A DNA stretch of 33,970 bases from Ignavibacteriales bacterium. GTDB lineage: Bacteria; Bacteroidota; Ignavibacteria; Ignavibacteriales; Melioribacteraceae. The notes beneath the pieces were generated by a model. It saw only the letters and a list, made by a program, of their open reading frames with translations. It was not told the origin of the DNA and did no database searches. A program made the translations under genes and the position numbers. Numbering within the stretch: the stretch's first letter is position 1; the number at the start of each line of letters is the position of its first letter. The stretch is taken from contig JACRFC010000036.1 of the NCBI GenBank assembly GCA_016234355.1, forward strand, positions 1 to 33,970, in the 5' to 3' direction. Shown here piece by piece: positions 10,511 through 20,618 of this stretch.

Positions 10511-12817
10511 TTGACAGCTCATCTTTATTTGATTAACTTAATTTTAATAGAGAACAGGTCGAAAACTATTTTTGTCAACAAAAAAATATTTTTTCTGCTT
10601 TTCATTGTTTTAATATCATTCACTGAAAAAGTACACTCGCAGTCCCCGCTTGACAGCCTGGAAATTTATAATCCTTATTCGCAAGTGGATGCAATAAGAC
10701 GAATTATAAATAACCGGCTTTCAATTTTAAGTGGAGAGAATAAGACTTTAATAAATAAATACGCTTTACAAATTGAGAATGCACAAAAATCAAATTCAAT
10801 AAACGAAGAAACAACCGCATTAATAAAATCAGGCGATATATTTTTCAAATCTGCTTTATATAATATTGCATTGAATTATTACATGAGCGCTCTCGAAAAA
10901 TTTGAATTGGCAAATGATCCTGCCAATGCCGCGTTTGTTGAAATAAAAATTGGAAGGGCGTATTATTTTTATGATCTTGTCAAGTTGGCAAAGGAGTATA
11001 TAACGAAAGCATATCAAACGCTTATAAGGACTAATGATAATGAATTAATTGCTTATGCTAATTTTGCTATGGGAACTGTTGAAGACAATTCTGAAAAAAG
11101 CAGACAATACTTTAATAAAGCATTAGATATTCAAAAAAGAATAATTAGAATAAAACCTAATGATTATAATACAAAAGAAAATCTATCAGCATATTTAAAC
11201 GCTAACGGGCAAATTACACAAGCATTAAAAATTGCTGAGGAAATTAACAACAAGTGGATGATTGTACTTTTCTTAAATAATATTGGTTATGCAAAAGCTT
11301 TTGAAGGTAAATATGTTGAAGCAATTAATATTTTTAACCGATCATTAAAAATTAGTAAAGCTGCAAAATTAAAGGGGCTTCTTAAAAACACGTATGTAGA
11401 CCTATCAGTTACTTATAGGTTGATGGGCGACTGGCAAAAATCAGCTAAGTACAGAGAAATAGCAGCATTTATAGTTGAGAGCCTTTATGTAGAAGAATTC
11501 AGCATTCAAACTTCTGAAATGAGAGTGAAATACGACACGAAGAAAAAAGAACTGGAAAATGAGTTGCTGAAAAAAGAACAAATTATTATGAAGGAGAAGA
11601 TTGCCGATGAAAAATTGCTCAACTATTTTTTGATCTTTACCATAGCGGGAATATCCCTGACTACATTTTTAATTTTCTTTAGCAGAAAGAAAATAAAAAC
11701 TGCAAATAAATTGCTTGATAAACAAAAAAAAGAAATAAACGAACAAAAGAAAACTTTAGAATCTTTAAATACATCTCTGGAAAAAAGTGAAGAAAAACTG
11801 AATATTGCACAAGCTACAGCACATCTTGCAAACTGGGAATGGGATTTAACTAACGGCGAAGTATCTTTCTCAAAAGAGCTTCCCCATATCTATGGTGTTG
11901 ACGAAGAAAAAATAAAATCAAACTTCAGAGAAATAATTAGTGAAATAATACACCCGGAAGACAGAGAGCAATTCAAACGATATTTCTATGAAGATTTTAA
12001 TGAAATGAAAGATGTAGAAAGTGAATACAGAATTATCAATGATAATAAAGAAAAATGGATTAGTGCTAAAAGAATTGCTATAAGAGATGAAAATAGAAAT
12101 GTAACCAGAGTATTTGGTACAGTACAGGATATTACAGAGAGCAAAAAATCAGAAGAAGCAAGAATACAACTGGCATCACAACAATCTTTTACTAAACAAC
12201 TACTAAAATCGCAGGAAGAAGAAAGGAAAAGAATGGCCGGGGATTTACACGACAGCCTTGGACAGGATGTTCTTCTAATCAAAAACATGGCTCAGCTTGC
12301 TTTACATGGAGAAAACCTAGATCCTTTTACAATCGAGAAATTGAACCAAATCAACGACTCTACCACGGATATTATAAATATGGTGAGGGAAATATCATTT
12401 GATCTGAGACCTGCTCATCTGGAAAGATTAGGTCTTACCGAAACTATTATTTCATTAATAAACAGAATATCCGGTACTACTCGAATAAATTTTTCACATA
12501 AAATTGATAATATTAATAATTTATTACCCGGCGATGCAGAAATTAATTTTTTCCGAATTATCCAGGAAATCATAAGCAATGTTGTAAAACATTCTGACTC
12601 AAAAAATGCTGAAATAAATATTTTTAAAATGGATAATAGTATTTTAGTTGAGATAAATGATGACGGGAAAGGTCTTAAATTAAAAACACAAATAGAAACT
12701 TCCGGTGGATTTGGACTGAAAAATATTCTAAACCGGGTTGAAATACTAAACGGAGAACTCATTGTTAATTCACATGATTCAGGTGGTACAAAATTAATTA
12801 TAAAAATTCCTGTGTAA
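10511..12817 (+). CDS. Sensor histidine kinase: TPR periplasmic region, TM, PAS, HisKA_3/HATPase (NarL type)
   Basis: EEERKRMAGDLHDSLGQD H-box, PAS-like ANWEWDLTNGEVSFSKELPHIYGVDEEKI, ATP-binding INDDGKGLKLK...GGFGLKNILNRV. Start codon uncertain (TTG in ORF track; no good ATG near the hydrophobic N-terminus). Confidence 0.88.
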   Translation: MTAHLYLINLILIENRSKTIFVNKKIFFLLFIVLISFTEKVHSQSPLDSLEIYNPYSQVDAIRRIINNRLSILSGENKTLINKYALQIENAQKSNSINEETTALIKSGDIFFKSALYNIALNYYMSALEKFELANDPANAAFVEIKIGRAYYFYDLVKLAKEYITKAYQTLIRTNDNELIAYANFAMGTVEDNSEKSRQYFNKALDIQKRIIRIKPNDYNTKENLSAYLNANGQITQALKIAEEINNKWMIVLFLNNIGYAKAFEGKYVEAINIFNRSLKISKAAKLKGLLKNTYVDLSVTYRLMGDWQKSAKYREIAAFIVESLYVEEFSIQTSEMRVKYDTKKKELENELLKKEQIIMKEKIADEKLLNYFLIFTIAGISLTTFLIFFSRKKIKTANKLLDKQKKEINEQKKTLESLNTSLEKSEEKLNIAQATAHLANWEWDLTNGEVSFSKELPHIYGVDEEKIKSNFREIISEIIHPEDREQFKRYFYEDFNEMKDVESEYRIINDNKEKWISAKRIAIRDENRNVTRVFGTVQDITESKKSEEARIQLASQQSFTKQLLKSQEEERKRMAGDLHDSLGQDVLLIKNMAQLALHGENLDPFTIEKLNQINDSTTDIINMVREISFDLRPAHLERLGLTETIISLINRISGTTRINFSHKIDNINNLLPGDAEINFFRIIQEIISNVVKHSDSKNAEINIFKMDNSILVEINDDGKGLKLKTQIETSGGFGLKNILNRVEILNGELIVNSHDSGGTKLIIKIPV

Positions 12818-12822
12818 ACTAA

Positions 12823-13467
12823 ATGAATGATAAATTGAAAATATTAATTGCAGACGATCATCCTCTGTTGAGACAGGGTCTGCTTTATATTATAAATAAA
12901 AATGAAAACTTTAATATAGTTGCGGAAGCTTCAGACGGTCAGGATGCTTTGAATTTAATCAGAGAGAAAAAACCTGATATAACAATACTAGATGTACAAA
13001 TGCCAAAACTAGATGGTTTTGAAGTTGCTAAAATTATTATTAAAGAAAGGTTAGCCACTAAAATCATTTTTCTTACAATGTTTAAGGATGTAGAATTAAT
13101 TAAAAAAGTATTCGATCTTGGAATTAAAGGTTTCGTTCTGAAAGAAAATGCAGTTAATGATATAGTAAATTGTATTGAAAGTGTTTCAGAGGATAAATTC
13201 TTTATTAGCCCGCAAGCTTCCGATATACTTCTTAAGCAAAAAGAGCAAAAGAAAAAACCTGAAGATGATTTACTTACTCCTTCGGAGAAAAAAATAATAA
13301 ACCTTATTGCACAGGATAAAAGCAGCAAAGAAATTGCGGAAGAATTATTTATAAGTGTAAAGACCGTTGAAAATCATAGAAGTAATATCTGCAAAAAACT
13401 TGGAATAACCGGAAATTCTGCGTTACTCATTTATGCACTTAAAAATAAAATTTCAGAAAAAAGTTAG
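12823..13467 (+). CDS. NarL/LuxR-family response regulator
   Basis: IADDHPLLRQGL, ITILDVQMPKLDGFEVA receiver; LTPSEKKIINLIAQDKSSKEIAEELFISVKTVENHRSNICKKLGI HTH. Confidence 0.95.
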   Translation: MNDKLKILIADDHPLLRQGLLYIINKNENFNIVAEASDGQDALNLIREKKPDITILDVQMPKLDGFEVAKIIIKERLATKIIFLTMFKDVELIKKVFDLGIKGFVLKENAVNDIVNCIESVSEDKFFISPQASDILLKQKEQKKKPEDDLLTPSEKKIINLIAQDKSSKEIAEELFISVKTVENHRSNICKKLGITGNSALLIYALKNKISEKS

Positions 13468-13661
13468 ATTTAAACTCTCCTAGTGGCTAGCCCCTAAAGC
13501 TATTAAAAAATGAAGTCCCGTCCCTATTCCATTCACCTCCAAATCAAAGTAATTTATTTCAGAGATTATTAGCATTAATTCTCGGTTCCAGACTAAAACA
13601 AATTATTAGTTAGTCCGGTATTAAAAACTTTAATTATAATAATAAAACAATCGAAGGCTCC

Positions 13662-14021
13662 ATGAAAAAGCAATTCTTATTTCTTTTTGCAGTTTTAATG
13701 GCATGTGTTTCCATGAACACATTTGCTCAATCAGTACAAGATTTTACAATAGTTAACAAAACAGGGGTTGTTATTGATCAGCTTCATGTTTCTGCAGTAA
13801 ATGTCGAGCATTGGGGAGAAGATATTCTTGGTACGGAGGTTATGGAACTTGATCAAGAATGGGAAATAAAATTCCATCCTGAAGAGACGGAGTGTCTTTG
13901 GGATATTAAGATTACTGATGGTGATGGTAATGAAATTCAATGGGAAGACGTTGACCTATGCGTAACTTCCAAAATAGAGTTACACTGGGATGGAACAAAA
14001 GCTTGGATTACACTTGAATAA
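13662..14021 (+). CDS. Small secreted protein, paralogue of the next gene
   Basis: Signal peptide; QDFTIVNKTGVVIDQLHVSAVNVEHWGEDILG...WDIKITDGDGNEIQWEDVDLC...IELHWDG. Confidence 0.8.
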   Translation: MKKQFLFLFAVLMACVSMNTFAQSVQDFTIVNKTGVVIDQLHVSAVNVEHWGEDILGTEVMELDQEWEIKFHPEETECLWDIKITDGDGNEIQWEDVDLCVTSKIELHWDGTKAWITLE

Positions 14022-14075
14022 TAATTCATTGTCCTGCCGTTATGAATCCATTTTTATAATCAAGAAGAAGCTAAA

Positions 14076-14450
14076 TTGAAAAAACAATCCTCATTTCCCT
14101 TAGTTACTCTAATGTTCTGCTTTACCTGTAATTTATTTGCACAGGTAAACCAGGACTTTACGCTGGTTAATAAAACAGGTGTGGCTATTTCTAAATTCTT
14201 TGTTGCTCCTGTAACAGATTCTGAAAGCTGGGGACCAAATTTATTGGGAGATAGGATTCTAAAAAATGGTGAAACTTTAGAAATCTCTTTTAATAAAAGT
14301 AAGTTCCTGGATGACTGCGCCTGGGATATGAAAGTCAATGACAGAAAAGGGAATTCTTTGTCGTGGTATGATATTGACCTTTGTAAATACAATACAATTA
14401 CATTACACTGGGATGATAGTAAAGGTAACGGTTGGGCTGAATTTGAATAG
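14076..14450 (+). CDS. Small secreted protein, paralogue of the previous gene
   Basis: QDFTLVNKTGVAISKFFVAPVTDSESWGPNLLG...CAWDMKVNDRKGNSLSWYDIDLC...ITLHWDD; initiates at TTG. Confidence 0.78.
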   Translation: MKKQSSFPLVTLMFCFTCNLFAQVNQDFTLVNKTGVAISKFFVAPVTDSESWGPNLLGDRILKNGETLEISFNKSKFLDDCAWDMKVNDRKGNSLSWYDIDLCKYNTITLHWDDSKGNGWAEFE

Positions 14451-14476
14451 CTCTCCGGTTGAAATATTAAAGGGCT

Positions 14477-14502
14477 TGGAAAACAGGCTCTTTTTTTTAT
14501 TG
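14477..14502 (+). terminator. Hairpin plus T-tract
   Basis: aagggctt gaaaac-type loop aggctctt followed by tttttt; stem includes two G-U pairs. Confidence 0.5.
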
Positions 14503-14572
14503 AATTTTTGAATTGAATTTAAAAGTATTTATAAGAAGTTAAATAGTGATTAATTAATCAAGGAGTTTTAAT

Positions 14573-14974
14573 ATGAAAAAATTTAGCGTCTATTTATTCC
14601 TGATATTTTCATTTGTTTTTCTATTAGCGGCTTGCTCAAAATCGAGTGAAGAAAAACCTGCAAATAATTCAAACAATAGTTCCGGCAGCACTGGATCAGT
14701 TAAGGAAAAACTAACTGCAAATAAATGGAATATGATGATGAATGGACAATCGTATGGAACAATTAATTTTAATTCTGACGGCACATGCCTTAAAACAGCA
14801 GAAGGCGGAGCTATGGAAACAAACGGAATATGGAAACTTGATGGTGCTAATTTAACATTAAACTTTCCGAGTGAAGGTGAACCTTTCTCCGGTTCATTAA
14901 GTGTCAGCGGTGAAAACTTAATCGCTAAATTTATGGATGGTGCTATTACTTATACTTACACCCCGGCGAAATAA
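14573..14974 (+). CDS. Lipocalin-like lipoprotein
   Basis: Lipobox LLAACSKSS; LTANKWNMMMNGQSYGTINFNSDGTC...TNGIWKLDGANLTLNF pattern. Confidence 0.7.
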   Translation: MKKFSVYLFLIFSFVFLLAACSKSSEEKPANNSNNSSGSTGSVKEKLTANKWNMMMNGQSYGTINFNSDGTCLKTAEGGAMETNGIWKLDGANLTLNFPSEGEPFSGSLSVSGENLIAKFMDGAITYTYTPAK

Positions 14975-15005
14975 TTTATCTCTATAGGATTTAGTTGAAA
15001 GGTTT

Positions 15006-16067
15006 ATGAAAAACTCAGTCTGGAAAATTTTTATTTTTTTTATTTTCTCATTCAATCTTCTCGCTCAGAACAACAAAAATGTAACCGGATTTTATTCAGG
15101 GAACATTAACAAAAATCTGGCAATAACTTTAACGTTGAAACAATCGGGCAATGAAGTAAAGGGATATTATCACTACAATAAAAATAAAATTAATATCCGT
15201 TTACACGGCAAGATATATGATTCTGGAAATATTGAACTTGAAGAGTATGGATTTTTTGAAATAACAGGTTACTGGCACGTAAAATTAAATGGAGATCAAT
15301 TTGCGGGCACCTGGATTTCTGGTGACAAAAAACGGAACCTCCCTTTTTCATGCACCAAAATTCTAATGACCAGTTCTCCCGGCGAACCAATGAGCAGCAA
15401 TATAGCCTTTGGTGAAAAAGAAGTCGCAGTTCTGAAAAATACAGCAACAGTTCCACGTAAGCTCGCTGAAAAACTATTTAATCAAATGATTGAAGAAGGC
15501 CAAATAGATCTTGAAAATGAATACACAAAAGATGTTGTAAAAAAAGGAAAGAAAAATCCTTCGGTTCTATTTATTGGTGAAAGTGTTGATTTGAACAATG
15601 ACCAAGAGCCTGAGTTGGTTGTTTTTCCATCCAGGCTTGAAGGTGCGTGTACTTCACAAAATTGTCCTTTCTGGATATTTAAAAAGAACCGGGATAATTA
15701 TCAGCAGATATTATATGGCAATGCAGGAATTTTTGGACATAGAATATTAGATGTAAAAGGCAATAATTCTTACGATGTCGCACTGATTGAACATTCATCG
15801 ACAGTTGAACATGAGTATAATGTTTACAGGTTCAACGGAAGCGAGTATAAACTATTTAAGTGCATCACTCAAACAGCACACGAAAGTAAAAAAGGTGGTT
15901 TGAATTACACATACAAAGAACATAACTGTAATAATAATGATGCAGATCCGAAAACCGAAAATATTTTTACCGGCTCTTTTAAAGATTTTGAAGTTGGAGA
16001 TTATATCCATAATGATACTATTACTATTGAAATGATAAAATCAGTTGAGATAATAAAAAAGAAATAA
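15006..16067 (+). CDS. Secreted hypothetical protein
   Basis: Signal peptide ending in LLAQ; N-terminal VTGFYSGNINKNLAITLTLKQSGNEVKGYYHY beta-rich domain; C-terminal region of unknown function. Confidence 0.65.
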   Translation: MKNSVWKIFIFFIFSFNLLAQNNKNVTGFYSGNINKNLAITLTLKQSGNEVKGYYHYNKNKINIRLHGKIYDSGNIELEEYGFFEITGYWHVKLNGDQFAGTWISGDKKRNLPFSCTKILMTSSPGEPMSSNIAFGEKEVAVLKNTATVPRKLAEKLFNQMIEEGQIDLENEYTKDVVKKGKKNPSVLFIGESVDLNNDQEPELVVFPSRLEGACTSQNCPFWIFKKNRDNYQQILYGNAGIFGHRILDVKGNNSYDVALIEHSSTVEHEYNVYRFNGSEYKLFKCITQTAHESKKGGLNYTYKEHNCNNNDADPKTENIFTGSFKDFEVGDYIHNDTITIEMIKSVEIIKKK

Positions 16068-16167
16068 TTTATGAACTTCATTGAGATCGCTATCGTTTTT
16101 ATGAAATATAAATTACACAATAACACAAAATCATTATTATGCTAGAAATATAGCAAGGAGACTAAAG

Positions 16168-19100
16168 ATGAAAAAAAAATTGTTACTTTTCACTCTTGCA
16201 ACCGCTATTCTTTCATTCTTAATATTGCGGCCGCAATTCGATAAAACCGAAAAATCTCGGGAAGTTGGATTGAGGGAGAATGAGGAGAGAGAGGATTTTG
16301 AAGCAAGTTCCAGACAAATGTTTTTGATGCTCAGAGATCCTGCAATCAATCAGATACCTAAAAATATTTATTCTAATGAAAGGCAATTTTTAGAGTCATT
16401 TCCTCAAAGACTGTTAAAGGGACAAGCTTTAACATGGGTTGAAAGAGGACCAAACAATACAAGCGGCAGAGTTCGAGGGCTCGGAATTGATGTTCGTACA
16501 ACAACGGCTCCTAATATTACCATTATAACAGGTGCTGTTTCCGGCGGTTTATGGAAATCAACAAACAACGGTGATACTTGGTTTAAGACCACAAATAATT
16601 CTCAGCTTCATAGTGTTACATGTATGGTGCAAGATACAAGACAAGGAAGGCAGAATACATGGTATGCAGGAAGTGGTGAACAACTTGGTAACAGCGCTTC
16701 CGGAACCGGTGCTACTTATTTAGGAGATGGTATTTTCAAATCAACTGATAATGGAAATACATGGACTCCTCTTTCATCAACTCAATCTAGTAACACTAGT
16801 TCATGGAATAGTGATTGGCAATACGTATGGAGACTTGCAGTAGATAAAAATAATACTGCTCAAGATGTGGTTTATGCAGCAACAACCGGTGGTGTTTACC
16901 GTTCACAAAACGGTGGAACTTCCTGGACGAAAGTATTAGCTGCCGGTGTAAATGATGCCGTTCCACTTGATATTGCAACAACAGATGACGGAACTCTCTA
17001 TGTTGCTTCAGGATCGGTTGGCGGTGCGGGCAATACCATTAAAGGTATTCGCAAATCGACTGATGGTGGAAATACTTTTTCCGATATAACTCCAGCCACA
17101 ATGCCTGATAACTATGCACGAATAGTATTGGCAATTGCTCCTTCAAACCAAAACGTTCTTTACTTTTTAGTTCAAGGAGTAAGTGGAGCCAATAATACTC
17201 CCGCCGCTCATAGTCACCAATTATGGAGATCAGCAGATGCCGGAGCTACTTGGAATAATATAAGTTCGGTAATTCCAAGCAATACAGCTCCTGATCTTGC
17301 TAATTTCGATACGCAAGGCGGTTACGATATGATACTTAACGTTAAACCAGATAATCCGAATTTTGTAATCTTTGGAGGGGTAAGTTTATATAAAGTCCAT
17401 GATGTTACAAATGATAATATGACTCTGGCACAAAAACATATTGGCGGATATGGAGTGTCATCAAATGGCACCGCAAATGCTTTGAATGATTTTAAGAATC
17501 ATCATCCCGATCAACATTATGGGGTATTTTTACCGGGTAATAATAATATATTTTATTGCGGCAATGATGGGGGCATACACATCGCAAACGATATTACAAA
17601 AACAACCGGTATGGATGCTTTCTGGCAAGTACCCAAAAGAACCGGCTTAAATATTACACAATTATATGCAATTGCAATTGCACCAGAAGCCGGCAGCGGC
17701 TTCATAGCAGGCGGATTTCAAGACAGAGGCAATTGGATGGCAAGAGATAATAATAATCCTTCTAACTGGCAGGAAACCGGAGGCGGTGATGGAACCATTT
17801 GCGCAATCGCTCCCGATGCACTAAATACAGTTTTTCAGGCAACTACAAACGGAAATATCTTTCGTTATGCAAAATCTGATGCTTCTTCACCAGTTAATAA
17901 TAATACGCCTATGAAGCCGGATGGATCTTCTAATGTGATGTTTGTAAATCCTTATGTTCTTGATCCGAACGATGGAAACCTTCTTTATTTTACAGGGGGC
18001 CGGAACAGCACAACAAATTCTGGAATATGGAGAAATACTTCTGCTACCACAGCAACAGAAACAATTGGCTGGCAGTTTCTTACAAATTCCGAAGTGGCAA
18101 ATACTCAGGTAACAGCAATATCAACTTCAACTTCGAATAGTACGAATGTTTTGTATTATGGAACTTCTGAAGGTAAAGTTTATAGGATGAATAATGCTAA
18201 TTCAGGCGACCCCGCGAAAGTTGATATAACGGGCGCTAATTTCCCGCAAGGATATGTGAATTGTATTGCAGTCGATCCTACAAATTCAGCAAATGCAATT
18301 GTAGTCTTCAGTAATTATAATGTTGACCGGCTTTGGTATACAACTGATTCAGGAAGTTCATGGACCAGCATCTCGGGAAATCTGACGGGCGGTGTACCTT
18401 CAGTCCGTTGGGCAAAAATATTCTATGTTAATAATCAGTTGAATGTCTTTTTGGCAACCAGTACAGGAGTTTATAAGACTAATACTTTATCTGGCGGTAC
18501 AACTACTTGGTCACCGGAAGCACAAACTTCAATTGGAAATGTGGTTTGTGTAATGCTGGATTACCGTTCATCCGACAATACTCTTGTTGTTGCAACCCAT
18601 GGAAGAGGCGTGTTTGAAGCAAAAATTACTTCTGTAGCAACCGCTCCAACAAGTCCTACTAGTTTAGCGGCAACTGCAGTAAGCTCTTCTCAAATTAATT
18701 TGACATGGCAGGATAATTCGACTGATGAAACAGGATTTAAAATTGACAGAAAACAAAATCCTTCCGATGCATGGACAAACATAACAACTACTAATGCTAA
18801 CATAACTTCTTTTAGTAACACATCTTTAACTGATGGAATAAAATATTATTATAGAATTTATGCATTTAATTCTAACGGAAACTCTAATTTCTCAAACGAA
18901 GTAAATGCTGTTACTACTATGTTAGCTCCAACCAATCTAACTGTACAAACAGTAAATTCTCAAGTAACTCTTAACTGGACAGATAATTCTCAAGGTGAGG
19001 ACGGATATACGATCGAAAGAAAGCAAGGATCAACCGGACAATTTGTAAAAGTCTCAGACGTTAACAAAAATGTCTCTACTTACACTGAAACACCATTAAA

Positions 19101-19764
19101 TGATGGAACAAAATATTATTATAGAGTTTATGCATTTAATTCTAACGGAAACTCGGGTTTCTCAAACGAAGTAAATGCTGTAACACCAATGTTGGCTCCA
19201 ACCAATCTAACTGTACAAACAGTAAATTCTCAGGCAGTTCTTCATTGGACAGATAATTCTCAAAGTGAAGATGGATATACAATTGAAAGAAAAGTAGGTC
19301 AATCAGGACAGTTTGCAAAAGTGACAGATGTTAATAGTAATGCGACGACTTACACTGATGCAGCCGTTACAGCGGGACAACAATATTTTTACAGAGTAAG
19401 GGGATTTAATTCTAATATTAATTCATCTTATTCGAATGAAGCTACCGTTACGATTACAGATGTGAATGGTGAAGAAGCAATTCCTACAAGTTTTGCTCTT
19501 TATCAAAATTATCCGAATCCGTTTAATCCATCAACAACAATTAAATTTGCCGTTCCAAATACTGCACAAGTAGCTATTGATATTTATGATCTTAACGGTC
19601 AAAAAATTGCTGCCATAATGAACGAAGAAAAAGCGGCTGGTTATCATACCGTCAGTTGGAATGGAAAAAATAATAAGGGTGCTGATGTAACAAGCGGCAT
19701 TTATTTTTATACAATACGAGCTGGAAGTTTTACTGAAGTAAGAAAAATGTTATTGCTTAAGTAA
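16168..19764 (+). CDS. Large secreted protein: BNR/VPS10-like propeller, three fibronectin-III domains, T9SS sorting domain
   Basis: GGLWKSTNNGDTWFKT, GIFKSTDNGNTWTPL, GVYRSQNGGTSWTKV repeats; three FN3 units; FALYQNYPNPFNPSTTIKFAVP...SGIYFYTIRAGSFTEVRKMLLLK. Confidence 0.88.
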   Translation: MKKKLLLFTLATAILSFLILRPQFDKTEKSREVGLRENEEREDFEASSRQMFLMLRDPAINQIPKNIYSNERQFLESFPQRLLKGQALTWVERGPNNTSGRVRGLGIDVRTTTAPNITIITGAVSGGLWKSTNNGDTWFKTTNNSQLHSVTCMVQDTRQGRQNTWYAGSGEQLGNSASGTGATYLGDGIFKSTDNGNTWTPLSSTQSSNTSSWNSDWQYVWRLAVDKNNTAQDVVYAATTGGVYRSQNGGTSWTKVLAAGVNDAVPLDIATTDDGTLYVASGSVGGAGNTIKGIRKSTDGGNTFSDITPATMPDNYARIVLAIAPSNQNVLYFLVQGVSGANNTPAAHSHQLWRSADAGATWNNISSVIPSNTAPDLANFDTQGGYDMILNVKPDNPNFVIFGGVSLYKVHDVTNDNMTLAQKHIGGYGVSSNGTANALNDFKNHHPDQHYGVFLPGNNNIFYCGNDGGIHIANDITKTTGMDAFWQVPKRTGLNITQLYAIAIAPEAGSGFIAGGFQDRGNWMARDNNNPSNWQETGGGDGTICAIAPDALNTVFQATTNGNIFRYAKSDASSPVNNNTPMKPDGSSNVMFVNPYVLDPNDGNLLYFTGGRNSTTNSGIWRNTSATTATETIGWQFLTNSEVANTQVTAISTSTSNSTNVLYYGTSEGKVYRMNNANSGDPAKVDITGANFPQGYVNCIAVDPTNSANAIVVFSNYNVDRLWYTTDSGSSWTSISGNLTGGVPSVRWAKIFYVNNQLNVFLATSTGVYKTNTLSGGTTTWSPEAQTSIGNVVCVMLDYRSSDNTLVVATHGRGVFEAKITSVATAPTSPTSLAATAVSSSQINLTWQDNSTDETGFKIDRKQNPSDAWTNITTTNANITSFSNTSLTDGIKYYYRIYAFNSNGNSNFSNEVNAVTTMLAPTNLTVQTVNSQVTLNWTDNSQGEDGYTIERKQGSTGQFVKVSDVNKNVSTYTETPLNDGTKYYYRVYAFNSNGNSGFSNEVNAVTPMLAPTNLTVQTVNSQAVLHWTDNSQSEDGYTIERKVGQSGQFAKVTDVNSNATTYTDAAVTAGQQYFYRVRGFNSNINSSYSNEATVTITDVNGEEAIPTSFALYQNYPNPFNPSTTIKFAVPNTAQVAIDIYDLNGQKIAAIMNEEKAAGYHTVSWNGKNNKGADVTSGIYFYTIRAGSFTEVRKMLLLK
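18841..19440 (+). repeat. Tandem FN3-encoding repeats, 270-bp period
   Basis: aaatattattatag(a/g) recurs at 18841 and 19111, with divergent caatatttttacag at 19381; gctccaaccaatctaactgtacaaacagtaaattctca recurs at 18925 and 19195. Confidence 0.85.
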
Positions 19765-19775
19765 ATATCAAATAT

Positions 19776-19803
19776 AAAAGAATGGGGTCCGCCCCATTCT
19801 TTT
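19776..19803. terminator. Bidirectional terminator between convergent genes
   Basis: Perfect 12-bp stem aaaagaatgggg-tccg-ccccattctttt. Confidence 0.85.
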
Positions 19804-19827
19804 GTATCAACTTTTTTTATGGACACT

Positions 19828-20463
19828 TTATTGGAAAATATTTCTTAAATCATCAATTACTAAACAGTTTAGTTTTTCCAATTTCTCTTTGATTTGATGT
19901 CCGCTTGAACTTAAGATACAATCCGCACCAATCTCCGTTGCAACTTCATAATCATGTTCTGTATCGCCGAGAAAAAGCGTTTCACCTTTTCCGTTACCCA
20001 GACGCTTCATTAAATTTTTTCCAAGATGAAGTTTACCTGCAGCGTAAATATTATCAAGACCGACAATGTGAGAGAAATATTTAGTCAGACCGAAGTGTTC
20101 CACCATTTCTTCAAGTGTGTGCTGAGAATATGCAGAGAGAATTGACTGCCCGATTCCGAGTTGATTTATTTTTCCCATCACATCAATAACCCCGTCATAA
20201 ACTGTGCATTCAAATTTTCTGCGTTCGTATTCATCCATCCATCTTTTGCCGATAACCTCGAACGGTTCTTCCTCAAAATCAAATCCAAGTGCGGCATAAT
20301 AATTTTTAACGGGGATTGTGAAAACGTTTTTGTACTCTTCTTTAGTAATTGTTTTAAGCTTTTTTTCTTTTAACAGCCAGTTAATTAATTCTACGCAAAG
20401 ATCCACGTCGTTAATTATGGTTCCGTTCCAATCCCAAATTATATGCTTGTATTTTTCAATCAT
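19828..20463 (-). CDS. HAD family hydrolase (phosphoglycolate phosphatase-like)
   Basis: HIIWDWNGTIINDV motif I (DWNGT), SAYSQHTLEEM motif II region, GKGETLFLGDTEHDYEVATEIGADCI motif IV. Confidence 0.9.
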   Translation of the reverse strand: MIEKYKHIIWDWNGTIINDVDLCVELINWLLKEKKLKTITKEEYKNVFTIPVKNYYAALGFDFEEEPFEVIGKRWMDEYERRKFECTVYDGVIDVMGKINQLGIGQSILSAYSQHTLEEMVEHFGLTKYFSHIVGLDNIYAAGKLHLGKNLMKRLGNGKGETLFLGDTEHDYEVATEIGADCILSSSGHQIKEKLEKLNCLVIDDLRNIFQ

Positions 20464-20618
20464 GATAAAACAAAGTTAATAAAATTATTCTTAACTCAGA
20501 ATTTTTACATATCATTAAATAAACATTGCTTCCCTTCCCGTCAATCCCTAATTTTCACAATAGCTCATTGATTGTGTACGCTTCATTTATTATAAATCAA
20601 AATTTATGGATACTCCTT

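Noticed and set aside
10511-10640. Frameshift at the histidine kinase N-terminus
   Set aside because: Start region is unusual (TTG start, no ATG before the hydrophobic segment), but the remaining ORF is intact; not enough evidence to call a pseudogene.
12415-13328. Antisense ORFs opposite the kinase and response regulator (115 and 129 aa)
   Set aside because: They mirror strongly supported sense genes and have low-complexity Ser/Phe/Ile composition typical of antisense translation of AT-rich genes.
18841-19440. FN3 repeat as an assembly artefact
   Set aside because: Units differ at many positions and keep the reading frame, which favours genuine domain duplication.
20526-20618. N-terminal extension of the amidase ORF
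   Set aside because: ATG at 20619 starts a canonical signal peptide; the upstream part is likely non-coding.
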